The notes beneath the pieces were generated by a model that made no database searches, was not told the origin of the DNA, and was given only the letters and a program-made list of their open reading frames with translations. Below are positions 9,665-17,297 of a DNA stretch of 64,000 nucleotides, piece after piece (position 1 is the stretch's first letter; each line of letters opens with the position of its first letter). Source of the stretch: MGIIa-L3 sp038150305 (GTDB taxonomy: Archaea; Thermoplasmatota; Poseidoniia; Poseidoniales; Poseidoniaceae); assembly GCA_038150305.1 (NCBI GenBank), contig JAYOTG010000001.1:62001-126000 (forward strand), in the 5' to 3' direction. The position numbers were made by a program, and so were the translations under genes.

Positions 9665-10612
9665 TCATCGCGTCAAGTCCCTCAGGGCCGACAGCCGCTG
9701 ATCCCGATCGTTTTGCTCCATGGCCACAAGGCCGCTCACGCCAAGGCCTTGCAGGGTGAAGCTCGCCACCACGGCCGCTTGCTCGAGCCCAATCCGCAAC
9801 TCCTCTCGTCCCACAGGGCCCTCTCCCTTGGAGAGGTGAGCAGCCAATGTACCGGCGAAACTGTCCCCGCACCCAGTGGGGTCCACAAGACCGGGCGATG
9901 GCACGGATGGGACGTGAAGCAAGCCGCTTTCGTGCAGGGCAAGCACGCCGTGCTCACCTCGCTTGACCACCAAAATCGCCCCAGGCTGCAGTTCGCCGTG
10001 AAGCCATTGCGCAGCGCGGACGAGGTTCGCGTCCTCAGCGAGCATCCGCACCTCGCCATCGTTGAGCACCACGAGGTCAACCCGACGAAGCACGTCAATG
10101 AGGAGTTTTCGCGCAATGTCGATCCAGAGGTTCATCGAATCCAGCATGCGCAGCCGAGTGGGTGTGCACTGATCCAAGACCTTGCTCTGAAGCGCGGGAT
10201 GGAGGTTGGCGCAGAACAGCACGCTCGGTGCGGTCCATGCTGCTGGAACCTCAGGATCAAAGGCTTCGAACACGTTGAGCTCCGTGTTCAGAGTTGACGC
10301 TTCACCCATCGCGCCGGAATACTCGCCTTCCCAATGGAAGGTGCGCCCTTCTGCGGTCACGACGCCGTCCAGGTGAAGGCCGGCGCTGGCAAGCAAAGCA
10401 CGGTCCTCATCGCGAAAGTCCTCGCCAACCACGCCCACGAGGCCACAGGAAGCACCGTTTGCGGCAGAGGCCAGTCCGGCATAGGTGGCCGAGCCACCCA
10501 AGAGCCGCTCGCCTTGTGCGGCGGGTGTTTGAATCGAATCGTAGGCGAGGCTACCGACCACCATGACGTCCATGAGGCGCGGCTGGCCTTCCGAATGAAG
10601 AACCCTTGTCAT
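9665..10612 (-). CDS. PfkB-family sugar or nucleoside kinase
   Basis: The 315-aa protein has the ribokinase fold. Near the start is MDVMVVGSLAYDSIQTP, then LLGGSATYAGLASAANG. Near the end is the PfkB signature VDPTGCGDSFAGTLAAHL, with the catalytic Asp in GCGD; Cys stands where Ala is usual. It phosphorylates a sugar, nucleoside or sugar-phosphate hydroxyl with ATP; the substrate cannot be told. The ATG at 10612 overlaps the stop of the upstream GlpX gene as ATGA, so the two are translationally coupled. An internal ATG at 10573 is an alternative start. Coupling to fructose-bisphosphatase suggests a place in sugar-phosphate metabolism. Confidence 0.85.
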   Translation of the reverse strand: MTRVLHSEGQPRLMDVMVVGSLAYDSIQTPAAQGERLLGGSATYAGLASAANGASCGLVGVVGEDFRDEDRALLASAGLHLDGVVTAEGRTFHWEGEYSGAMGEASTLNTELNVFEAFDPEVPAAWTAPSVLFCANLHPALQSKVLDQCTPTRLRMLDSMNLWIDIARKLLIDVLRRVDLVVLNDGEVRMLAEDANLVRAAQWLHGELQPGAILVVKRGEHGVLALHESGLLHVPSVPSPGLVDPTGCGDSFAGTLAAHLSKGEGPVGREELRIGLEQAAVVASFTLQGLGVSGLVAMEQNDRDQRLSALRDLTR

Positions 10613-11559
10613 CGACGACGCTCGGTCACCATCGTGCGTCGCGTGCCGGAGGCGACGTCGATGATTTCGCTGGTGGTGACCGTGCGGTGGTCGTCCATGA
10701 CCACACCTGGGAGATAGCCATCGCACACGCCAGCAGCGATGAAGACCGCGTCCTTGGACGCACAGAGGTCTTCGGCTTCCCATCGACGGTCGAGGTCATC
10801 GCCCACCATCGTTGCCGCTCGGGCGGCTTCCTCGTCGTTGCGGAGCACGAGGCGACCTTGGAACACACCACCAAGTCCGCGGATGGCCGCTGCGGTGATG
10901 ACGCCCTCCGGCGCCGCACCGATGCCCAACAACAGGTCGAACGGGCCGTCATCTCGGGCAGCCCAGATGGCCGCGCTGACGTCACCGTCGGACATCAATT
11001 CGAGCTGTGCGCCCGCTTCCTTCACCTCGCGGATGAGGTCGGCGTGCCGGTCGCGGTCAAGGGCGACGACGCGAACGTCGGAGACCTCCCGGTCAAGGGC
11101 ATGCGCGGCCTGCTCGAGGTTCCAGGCCACCTCACCGTCGAGATCGACATGGCCGGCGAGGGCTGGGCCTGCGGCAATCTTGTCCATGTAGCAGTCCGGA
11201 GCGTGCAGCAGCGCGCCACGAGGTGCAGCAGCAAGCACGGCGATGGAGTTGGGCAGGTTGTCCGCACAGTTGTTGGTGCATTCCAACGGGTCCACGGCGA
11301 TGTCGAGTTGCAAAGCGCCTTCGCGGCCGACCTCTGCGCCGATCGGCTCACCGATGTAGAGCATGGGGGCATCGTCACGCTCGCCTTCGCCAATGGCGAC
11401 ACGCCCGTCGAAGGGCGCGTGGTCGAAGGAGCGGCGCATCGCTTCCACGGCGGCGCCGTCGGCTGCGTCCTTGTCGCCAAGACCACGCCATTCAGCGCTT
11501 GCGAGCGCCGCCATATCGACGGCTTCGAGCAGGTGGGGCCAGACGTCGCCGACGCGCAT
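10609..11559 (-). CDS. glpX: fructose-1,6-bisphosphatase class II
   Basis: The 316-aa protein begins MRVGDVWPHLLEAVDMAALA. It carries the GlpX metal-binding blocks GDKDAADGAAVEAMR, IGEGERDDAPMLYIGE and VDPLECTNNCADN. The enzyme removes the 1-phosphate of fructose 1,6-bisphosphate in gluconeogenesis. The third block reads DPLECTNN where DPxDGT or DPLEGT is usual, so a Gly is replaced by Cys next to the metal site. It is coupled to the PfkB kinase by an ATGA overlap. A class I aldolase lies 3 kb away, so both late gluconeogenic steps are encoded here. The frame continues 11 codons upstream to another ATG, which family alignments would not favour. Confidence 0.88.
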   Translation of the reverse strand: MRVGDVWPHLLEAVDMAALASAEWRGLGDKDAADGAAVEAMRRSFDHAPFDGRVAIGEGERDDAPMLYIGEPIGAEVGREGALQLDIAVDPLECTNNCADNLPNSIAVLAAAPRGALLHAPDCYMDKIAAGPALAGHVDLDGEVAWNLEQAAHALDREVSDVRVVALDRDRHADLIREVKEAGAQLELMSDGDVSAAIWAARDDGPFDLLLGIGAAPEGVITAAAIRGLGGVFQGRLVLRNDEEAARAATMVGDDLDRRWEAEDLCASKDAVFIAAGVCDGYLPGVVMDDHRTVTTSEIIDVASGTRRTMVTERRR

Positions 11560-11603
11560 GGTCCGCGAACGAAAGAGGGGTGATGAACACACCGGAACAC
11601 AAC

Positions 11604-12077
11604 TCAGGCCGTGCCCTTGTGCTTCTCGAGGACCCGCACACCGTCGATCTGCGCCGCGGGGTACTGCCCTGATCCGTCTTTTTCAAGCGACTTGACCATG
11701 TCAAACGCGCAGAGCAAACCCGCGGTGACGCCGGCCAAGGCCTCCATTTCGATCCCGGTCCGGTAATGCGCGCCGACCTCAACCTCGCAACCGAGGCGCG
11801 TGCTTTCCACGTGCCATCGCACCTTGCATGACTCGATGGGCACGGGATGGCAGTGCGGAATCATGCGCGGCGTGTCCTTCACCGCCTGGATGGCGGCGAT
11901 GGTCGACGCTTCCCTCACGTCGCCCTTGGCGACGCGTCCCTCGACGATGGCCGCGAGGGTCTCGGGCCGCAGCGTCACCCAGCCTTCGGCCACCGCTCGA
12001 CGGTCCACGGCCGGTTTCCGACCGATGTCAACGATGCCCTCAATTTCAACCGAGTCCTGCTTTCCACGTGGCTCCAT
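11604..12077 (-). CDS. moaC: cyclic pyranopterin monophosphate synthase
   Basis: At 157 aa this is the normal length. Family blocks are present: IPHCHPVPIE, the MEALAGVTAGLLCAFDMVKSLEKD stretch with the catalytic Lys-Asp region, and VEVGAHYRTGIEMEALAG. MoaC converts 3',8-cyclo-7,8-dihydro-GTP to cyclic pyranopterin monophosphate, the first pterin of molybdenum cofactor synthesis. Its start lies inside the end of moaE (32-bp overlap), so the two are made from one transcript. MoaA and MoaD are not in the window. Their presence implies at least one molybdo- or tungstoenzyme elsewhere in the genome. Confidence 0.92.
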   Translation of the reverse strand: MEPRGKQDSVEIEGIVDIGRKPAVDRRAVAEGWVTLRPETLAAIVEGRVAKGDVREASTIAAIQAVKDTPRMIPHCHPVPIESCKVRWHVESTRLGCEVEVGAHYRTGIEMEALAGVTAGLLCAFDMVKSLEKDGSGQYPAAQIDGVRVLEKHKGTA

Positions 12078-12477
12078 GGTCGGTCACCTCCTTCTTCCAC
12101 AGGGGGGCCTGCTGCTTGAGTTCATCGATGAGCCATCGGCAGGCCTCGAAAGCAGGTCCACGGTGGGCAGAACCCACGTGGATGGCGACAATAGGTTCCT
12201 CGGGCTCGACGCTGCCAATGCGGTGCGCGATGGCCACGGCCCGAAGGCCGTGGGTTTCGCCGGCTTGCGCGGCAAGGTCGTGCAGCACCTTCGGCAACTG
12301 TTCTTGCCACGCGTCGAACTCCAATCGGAGCACCTTTGCGTCACCTTCTGTGCCTCGCGTCAGGCCAACGAAACTGACCACAGCGCCCACGCCGTCCACG
12401 GGCATGCGTTTGAGCAAGGCATCAGGCTCGAGACGTGAGGAGGGGGTGTCCACGATCACCTCGAAGGGGGTGGACAT
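12046..12477 (-). CDS. moaE: molybdopterin synthase catalytic subunit
   Basis: The 143-aa protein has the MoaE pattern. GAVVSFVGLTRG comes near the N-terminus, IAHRIGSVEPEEPIVAIHVGSAHRGPAF in the middle, and LKQQAPLWKKEV at the end with the conserved lysines. Together with MoaD it transfers sulfur to cyclic pyranopterin monophosphate to give molybdopterin. It leads a moaE-moaC pair. The ATG is formed from the same CATG that could start the divergent flavoprotein, so there is no room for a normal promoter if both starts are real. Confidence 0.9.
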   Translation of the reverse strand: MSTPFEVIVDTPSSRLEPDALLKRMPVDGVGAVVSFVGLTRGTEGDAKVLRLEFDAWQEQLPKVLHDLAAQAGETHGLRAVAIAHRIGSVEPEEPIVAIHVGSAHRGPAFEACRWLIDELKQQAPLWKKEVTDHGATWKAGLG

Positions 12478-13792
12478 GAACGACGCTCAGGCAGCGCATC
12501 CTTCAAACCCTCCGCGCCGATGTCTGGTCATGGAAGGCGACGGCCCCGTCACCGTGATGGGTGCCGGGCTCTCGGGCTTGGCCGCCGCCACCCTGCTCGC
12601 CCGGGCGGGCTGCGACGTCCACGTCCACGACATACGCGCTGATTCAGGTGCGCGATTTGACGGCGACTTCCAGGCGCTGGAAAATTGGAGCATGGATGCG
12701 GATTTCTTCGACCAACTTGAATCGTGGGGCTTTGATTCCACTTCGTTCAAATCCACCTCCTTTTCCGTGGTGGACCTCATCCATCCAGACGATGAGGTCA
12801 CCCAAGCAAAAACCGACGGTGTGGCCTACCGCATCGTCGAGCGAGGGACCTCCGACCACACCATCGACCAGGCCTTCAAGCGGATGGCCATCGAGGCCGG
12901 TGCAACCTTGCACTACAAGTCACGGATTGACGAGAAAGACGCGGACATTGTGGCCTGCGGTCCAAAGGATACCTCTGCGCTGGCTCTTGGCGAGATTTTC
13001 CGGACCAGTCACCCAAACCACATCGCGTTCCAATTGAACGACAAACTCGCTCCCGGCGCCTACAGTTACCTCATCATCATCGACGGCGTTGGCCTCATCT
13101 GCACCTGCCTCTGGCGCAAGCAAAAGAAGAGCGAGCGCTTCCTGAACGAGTGCATTGCCACCTACCAGCGGCTCTACCCAGACATCGACATGGAACCGAT
13201 CAAGCGCGTCGGCGGGAAGGGTGATTTCACGCTCAACGGCTTCTACACCGTCCCTGAAACGGGTCAGCACTTTGTCGGTGAATCCGGGGGCCTTCAGGAC
13301 TTCATGTGGGGGTTCGGAATGCGCATGGCCGTATGGTCGGGCGTGTTGGCGGCTCAGGAGATGCTTGGTGGTCCATCGTACGACAAGGAAGTCCGACGGC
13401 AACTCCTGCCCTACGTGCAGACCAGCGTGGCGAACCGCTGGCTGATGAACAGGGTTAGCGACCGCATGTTCAAGCGCATGTGCGTGCGCTGGATGAAGGA
13501 CCAAGATCGGTCTGGTGACGGCCTGCGATGGATCGGTCGCCTCTTCCGTCCGAGCCTGCTGAAGCGATTTGTGTATGCAACGACCTCCCCGTTCATGCTT
13601 GAACGGGGCAGCGGGCCAACGAAACCGAAGCGTCTGCCCTTCCGCGCGGCCAAGCCCCGGGACACATGGGAACAGAGTGAGGCTGCGCTGGCCGTGAAGG
13701 CACGGTGGGAGGCCGCGCGTCGCAGCGGCGGCCACACCTCCTTTGAAAGCCGAGATGGGGAAGCTCACGAAACCGAAGCGACCCTCGCCTGA
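12476..13792 (+). CDS. FAD-dependent oxidoreductase, geranylgeranyl-reductase-like
   Basis: The 438-aa protein has a Rossmann dinucleotide motif, VMGAGLSGLAAATLLARAG, at about residues 27-45, followed by an acidic HDIR strand end. The rest has the length and layout of PHBH-fold flavoproteins: a central FDFTLNGFYTVPETG-like sheet and GESGGLQDFMWGFGMRMAVWSG, resembling the FAD-contacting GDAAG-x-x-x-P block. Geranylgeranyl reductases of this fold saturate archaeal lipid chains, but this protein could also be another FAD reductase or hydroxylase. The start at 12476 overlaps the divergent moaE start; ATG 12530 (MEGDGPVTVMGAG) is a good alternative. The C-terminal 80 residues are very basic. Confidence 0.65.
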   Translation: MNDAQAAHPSNPPRRCLVMEGDGPVTVMGAGLSGLAAATLLARAGCDVHVHDIRADSGARFDGDFQALENWSMDADFFDQLESWGFDSTSFKSTSFSVVDLIHPDDEVTQAKTDGVAYRIVERGTSDHTIDQAFKRMAIEAGATLHYKSRIDEKDADIVACGPKDTSALALGEIFRTSHPNHIAFQLNDKLAPGAYSYLIIIDGVGLICTCLWRKQKKSERFLNECIATYQRLYPDIDMEPIKRVGGKGDFTLNGFYTVPETGQHFVGESGGLQDFMWGFGMRMAVWSGVLAAQEMLGGPSYDKEVRRQLLPYVQTSVANRWLMNRVSDRMFKRMCVRWMKDQDRSGDGLRWIGRLFRPSLLKRFVYATTSPFMLERGSGPTKPKRLPFRAAKPRDTWEQSEAALAVKARWEAARRSGGHTSFESRDGEAHETEATLA

Positions 13793-13835
13793 GCCGCTGC
13801 GGTTGCTTCATTAGCGCCCTTCCATTGGGCGGGTC

Positions 13836-14702
13836 ATGTCCGACCTCTACGGCCTGACCTTCGAAGCGATGCCCAACAACCTCGTGAACTACGGCACCAC
13901 CGACAACGGCATTGCCGTCATCGAACTCGCCTCCGACTCCGGTGGCGAGCCCCTTCAGGGCGACGCGACCGCGGTGAACACCTACACCCACGGCATGTTC
14001 CGTGATTTCGACGACGCCATCATCCGCGCCCGCTTTGACGACAAGGTCACTGCCATCGTCATCACCGGCGCCGGTGAGAAGTTCTTCTCCGCCGGTGCGT
14101 CCATCAAGATGCTCAACAGCGTCTCGCCCGGCTTCAAGTACAATTTCTGCCTTCACGCCAACGAAACCCTGTCCCGCCTGGAGCAGACGCCGAAAATCGT
14201 CATCGCGGCCATCAACGGCCACGCTGTCGGCGGCGGTCTCGAAATCGCCATGGCCGCGGACATCCGCATCGCCCGCAAGAACAGCGGCAAAGTCGGCTTG
14301 CCCGAGATCAACCTCGGCGTGCTCGCCGGAACCGGCGGCACCGCTCGCTTGACCCGCCTCATCGGCAAGGCCAAGGCCCTCGAGATGATGGTGACCGGCG
14401 AACTCATGTCCTTCGAGGACGCCAAGAACCACACCCTGATCAACCAAATTTGGGAAGGCAACGCGACCGAATTCCGCGAGATGATGCTCGACTGGGTCAG
14501 CGCTCAATTCACCCTGCCCAACAAGGCCGCGAAGGCCGTGGGCAACATCAAGCGCTCCTGCCAGACCGGCCCTGAGATCCCCTTCGAGTACCACCTCGCG
14601 CTCGAGCGTGAACTCCAGGCGGCCCTCTTCTTCAGCGATGACGCCAAGGAAGGCATCGCGGCCTACGTCGAGAAGCGCATCCCCTCCTTCACCGGTCAGT
14701 GA
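13836..14702 (+). CDS. enoyl-CoA hydratase (crotonase family)
   Basis: The 288-aa crotonase shows the oxyanion-hole segment FFSAGASIKML at about residues 85-95 and both catalytic glutamates: GGGLEIAMAADIRIA (about residue 136) and LPEINLGVLAGTGGTARL (about residue 160). It hydrates trans-2-enoyl-CoA to 3-hydroxyacyl-CoA, or does a related reaction. A small hairpin (GCCC-loop-GGGC) lies just upstream of the start at about 13817-13831. It stands apart from the other acyl-CoA genes and is followed by aldolase on the same strand after a 140-bp spacer. Its substrate chain length cannot be judged. Confidence 0.88.
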   Translation: MSDLYGLTFEAMPNNLVNYGTTDNGIAVIELASDSGGEPLQGDATAVNTYTHGMFRDFDDAIIRARFDDKVTAIVITGAGEKFFSAGASIKMLNSVSPGFKYNFCLHANETLSRLEQTPKIVIAAINGHAVGGGLEIAMAADIRIARKNSGKVGLPEINLGVLAGTGGTARLTRLIGKAKALEMMVTGELMSFEDAKNHTLINQIWEGNATEFREMMLDWVSAQFTLPNKAAKAVGNIKRSCQTGPEIPFEYHLALERELQAALFFSDDAKEGIAAYVEKRIPSFTGQ

Positions 14703-14842
14703 AGGGGAAGGACGCAACGATTTGCCGCCGCCGCGGCAGGGCGTCAGCTGTACCGACTGAGGTACCAAAACAAGCCACTGCGCTCGTATCGTCCAGAAAC
14801 ACCCAACGGAGCGTTGAAGTTCCGTCACGGCGAGGCACCACC

Positions 14843-15766
14843 ATGGACCCCAGCGATGTGATGGTGCCCGCCGACGTGCCCGACGAACTCATCGACACCT
14901 ACGTCGAGAATTACCTCAACGCCACCGCAGGTACGGGTTCGATGAACCTCTTCGCGTGCGACCAGAAGATCGAACACCTCAACGACGACTTCTACGGCGA
15001 AGGCATCCCGCTGACCTCCAACGACCCTGCGCACTTGTTCGAAATCGGTGACCTCTCCTTCGCCGAAGGCACGCTCGGCGTGCTCGCCGGTCAACTCGGC
15101 CTCATCGCACAATACGCTCGAGACGCACCTGACCTTCCGTATCTGGTCAAGCTCAACTCAAAGACGAACCTCGTCAAGACGGCCCAGCGAGACCCCGTGA
15201 GCATGGCGATGTGGGACATGGACGACGTGATGTCCTTGGTCCACAACGGCATCAACGTCGTGGGCATCGGCTACACGGTCTACCTCGGCAGCGAGCACGA
15301 ACATGAGATGCTCACCGAAGCGGCCACCTTCATCCGCCAAGCGCACGAACTTGGGATGCTCGCCGTGGTCTGGATGTACCCCCGTGGCCAGGCCGTCGCC
15401 GACGAAAAGGACCCGCAGCTGATCGCCGGCGCAGCCGGTGTCGCCGCCTGCATTGGTGCGGACTTTGCGAAGGTGAATTACCCGCGCGCCTTCGAGGGCA
15501 TGACCGCTCCAGAGAGCCTCGGCATCGCCGTCGAAGCGGCCGGCCGTACCGGCATCATCTGCTCCGGTGGAGGCTCCATGCCGCCCAAGGAGTTCCTCCA
15601 GCGTTTGCACGACCAGATTCACGTGTCCGGGTGCCGCGGCGCCGCCACGGGTCGGAACATCCACCAGAAGGGGACCGAGGAAGCCGTGCGCATGGCGGCG
15701 GCCTGCCACGCCATCATCTGCGAAGATGCGTCCGTTGAGGACGCCTTGGCCATCTACCAAGGCTGA
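14843..15766 (+). CDS. class I fructose-bisphosphate aldolase, archaeal DhnA/FbaB type
   Basis: The 307-aa protein matches the archaeal-type class I aldolase: an early MNLFACDQKIEHLNDDFYG, the Schiff-base lysine K210 in DFAKVNYP, and the phosphate-binding CSGGGSMP and GCRGAATGRNIHQ segments. It cleaves or forms fructose 1,6-bisphosphate via an imine and needs no metal. With GlpX nearby it supplies the sugar-forming end of gluconeogenesis. The frame is open upstream to 14699, but that extension is basic and unlike the family; the ATG at 14843 fits. The 140-bp spacer before it holds a short inverted repeat (GTACC and GGTAC, about 14750-14766). Confidence 0.88.
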   Translation: MDPSDVMVPADVPDELIDTYVENYLNATAGTGSMNLFACDQKIEHLNDDFYGEGIPLTSNDPAHLFEIGDLSFAEGTLGVLAGQLGLIAQYARDAPDLPYLVKLNSKTNLVKTAQRDPVSMAMWDMDDVMSLVHNGINVVGIGYTVYLGSEHEHEMLTEAATFIRQAHELGMLAVVWMYPRGQAVADEKDPQLIAGAAGVAACIGADFAKVNYPRAFEGMTAPESLGIAVEAAGRTGIICSGGGSMPPKEFLQRLHDQIHVSGCRGAATGRNIHQKGTEEAVRMAAACHAIICEDASVEDALAIYQG

Positions 15767-15800
15767 ACTCACCGTTGTGGCTCGACGTCACACGAGCATC

Positions 15801-16610
15801 CTATACATCCAGTGCGCTGACCCCTTCGGGGGTAAGCCGCCATGGCGCGCGGCGGTTCGCCGACGTTTTCTCCACGAAGGTTCGAGCAAACAAGTGGGTC
15901 ATGTGATGATGCAGCAGTTGGCGGGAGAGGTGCAAACGCTCCCGTAACTCAGAGGTGGTCAGACCGAGGGCCCCGGCATCGGCCAGCGCGTGCAAGATGG
16001 CCAGCCGTGTCCCAACCAAGGGTGATTCGATGTTGGGAATGGACTGTGGATTCACGTGCGCGGCCGCGTACCTGCGCATCCTTCCATCCCTCCACGAGAT
16101 GATGGCTCCGTCTCGTTCAAGGGCGTGCAAATGATGGGCCATGACGCCATTGGCCAGGCCAAGTGCATCCTTGATGGCAGAAAAATGGATGCCGGCGTTG
16201 GCTTCCACAAAGCCAAGCAACCGTCCTCGGTTCAGGTTGTCCTCGCGTGCTTTTCGCGCCATCAAAGGCGTGACAAGGGCCATCAAGAGCGCGACCTTCA
16301 CGGCGCCAGAAACGCCAGAACCAAAGAGCAGCAGGCCCAGAAGTCCAAAGCCAAGCCCATACATCACACCACGCGAAGTGACAGTACCGGCTTCTGGCTC
16401 CAGCGTGGCATCGTCCTCCTCTTCAGCAGGAGCTTGATCGAAAGACGCCTCTTCTTCCGGTTCTGCCCCTGCAGGTCCAACATCTTCAGCGTCCGGGGAC
16501 GGATCCAATCCCTCAGGAGTGGAGGTAGGCGTGGGAGGAGCGATGGAGCCAAGCACCAAGCAGGCGAGGGAGATGAGCACCAAAACCCGGACCGTCCAAC
16601 TGCCGTTCAC
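15801..16610 (-). CDS. membrane-anchored regulator with two winged-helix domains
   Basis: The 269-aa protein begins with a signal-like segment (residues 6-23), then a Pro/Glu/Asp-rich, presumably exported linker (30-75). Two hydrophobic stretches follow (about 81-118). The remainder is cytoplasmic and contains two winged-helix units: about 125-185 (GIHFSAIKDALGLANGVMAHHLHALERDG) and about 195-265 (LTTSELRERLHLSRQLLHHHMTHLF). The architecture suggests that an external or membrane signal is passed to DNA without a kinase. Proteins with membrane segments plus MarR/ArsR-like helices are known in haloarchaea and Thermoplasmata. A perfect inverted repeat sits 30-44 bp before its start, likely an operator and possibly autoregulatory. 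Targets are unknown. Confidence 0.7.
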   Translation of the reverse strand: MNGSWTVRVLVLISLACLVLGSIAPPTPTSTPEGLDPSPDAEDVGPAGAEPEEEASFDQAPAEEEDDATLEPEAGTVTSRGVMYGLGFGLLGLLLFGSGVSGAVKVALLMALVTPLMARKAREDNLNRGRLLGFVEANAGIHFSAIKDALGLANGVMAHHLHALERDGAIISWRDGRMRRYAAAHVNPQSIPNIESPLVGTRLAILHALADAGALGLTTSELRERLHLSRQLLHHHMTHLFARTFVEKTSANRRAPWRLTPEGVSALDV

Positions 16611-16639
16611 AAACCGGACTGGGAGGAATCACACTTGAC

Positions 16640-16654
16640 CACGTTGGTAACGTG
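16640..16654. promoter_or_regulatory. inverted repeat, probable operator
   Basis: CACGTT-GGT-AACGTG is a perfect 6-bp inverted repeat with a 3-bp centre, 30-44 bp upstream of the start of the membrane winged-helix gene. If that transcript is leaderless, the site would overlap or flank the BRE/TATA position, a usual place for archaeal repression. Confidence 0.5.
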
Positions 16655-16719
16655 ATTTGACGGTCGTTCGTCACCAAGCCTCGCGGCCTGGCCGAGGGTT
16701 CAGCACGCCAGCGTGGGCA

Positions 16720-17040
16720 TCACTCGGGGAGAGGTCCGAGGGTGAAGCCACCCTCTTCGTTGAGGATGATGGGCTGCCCTTCCGTCCATTCGGGGCAGTG
16801 TTCGGCGACCCAGTTGCGGGTGGCCCATTCACAGATGTCGTAGCCGCCAGAGAGGATCCCAGAGCGCTTGATGTAACCGACCTTGACGATGTCTTTGTCC
16901 TTCGAGAGCACGTTGCCGAGCTGTTGGCTGGTGGTGCCGTGACGCATGGTGCTGTTGATGTGTTCCAGGATCTCAGCGGTGTTGCGCGGGCGGTCGCCTA
17001 GGAACTTCTTGATCTTCTCTCGGATGCGGACGGTCTTCAT
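16720..17040 (-). CDS. small winged-helix DNA-binding protein
   Basis: The protein is 106 aa from ATG 17040 (MKTVRIREKIKKFLGDRPRN). The first 75 residues read as a winged helix: NTAEILEHINSTMRHGTTSQQLGNVLS is a helix-turn-helix, followed by a KVGYIKRSG wing. The tail (YDICEWATRNWVAEH) is tryptophan-rich. No named family was recognised. It is transcribed away from the 792-aa protein, with a 257-bp AT-rich spacer carrying TGTAACA elements on both sides. It is a candidate for the regulator that reads those elements. An ATG at 17067 would add nine residues that look unlike coding sequence. Confidence 0.65.
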   Translation of the reverse strand: MKTVRIREKIKKFLGDRPRNTAEILEHINSTMRHGTTSQQLGNVLSKDKDIVKVGYIKRSGILSGGYDICEWATRNWVAEHCPEWTEGQPIILNEEGGFTLGPLPE

Positions 17041-17100
17041 GCTCTCAGTCTCCACGGCCCCGGTCATCCGAGGCCTTGACTCACAGGGACGCGGACGCCT

Positions 17101-17110
17101 ATATCATATT
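17101..17110 (-). promoter_or_regulatory. TATA box for small winged-helix gene
   Basis: ATATCATATT stands out in GC-rich DNA about 65 bp upstream of the ATG at 17040. It predicts a transcript start near 17079 and a leader of about 40 nt. Confidence 0.45.
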
Positions 17111-17130
17111 AGCGACTGAAGTGGTTCCAT

Positions 17131-17234
17131 TGTTACACGGAACTACGCATTCTGATGCAAGAAAGGGAGGCCTCTCCGCTGGAAAATGCACTATCCGAGG
17201 ATTCTCCATTGGAAATATGTAACACCATGTAACA
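17131..17234. repeat. TGTAACA elements in divergent control region
   Basis: TGTAAC occurs twice in tandem at 17219-17224 and 17229-17234, exactly 10 bp (one helical turn) apart, within ATGTAACACC / ATGTAACAAA. An inverted copy (TGTTACA) lies at 17131-17137. The copies flank the two predicted TATA boxes on their upstream sides, as expected of activator or shared operator sites. A second near-repeat, CTCCGCTGGAAAAT (17174-17187) and CTCCATTGGAAATAT (17204-17218), lies between them. Confidence 0.5.
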
Positions 17235-17258
17235 AAACAAGGGATTAGAGGTTGTCTT

Positions 17259-17266
17259 CATTAATC
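17259..17266 (+). promoter_or_regulatory. TATA-like box for 792-aa gene
   Basis: CATTAATC is centred about 35 bp before the ATG at 17298 and predicts a leader of about 9 nt. The tandem TGTAAC sites end about 25 bp upstream of it. Confidence 0.4.
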
Positions 17267-17297
17267 ACCCCCTAGTCTCAGGGATTGGAGCAGACAC

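Noticed and set aside
13593..14828. 411-codon minus-strand frame opposite enoyl-CoA hydratase
   Set aside because: It spans two genes with recognised motifs on the other strand and has unnatural composition.
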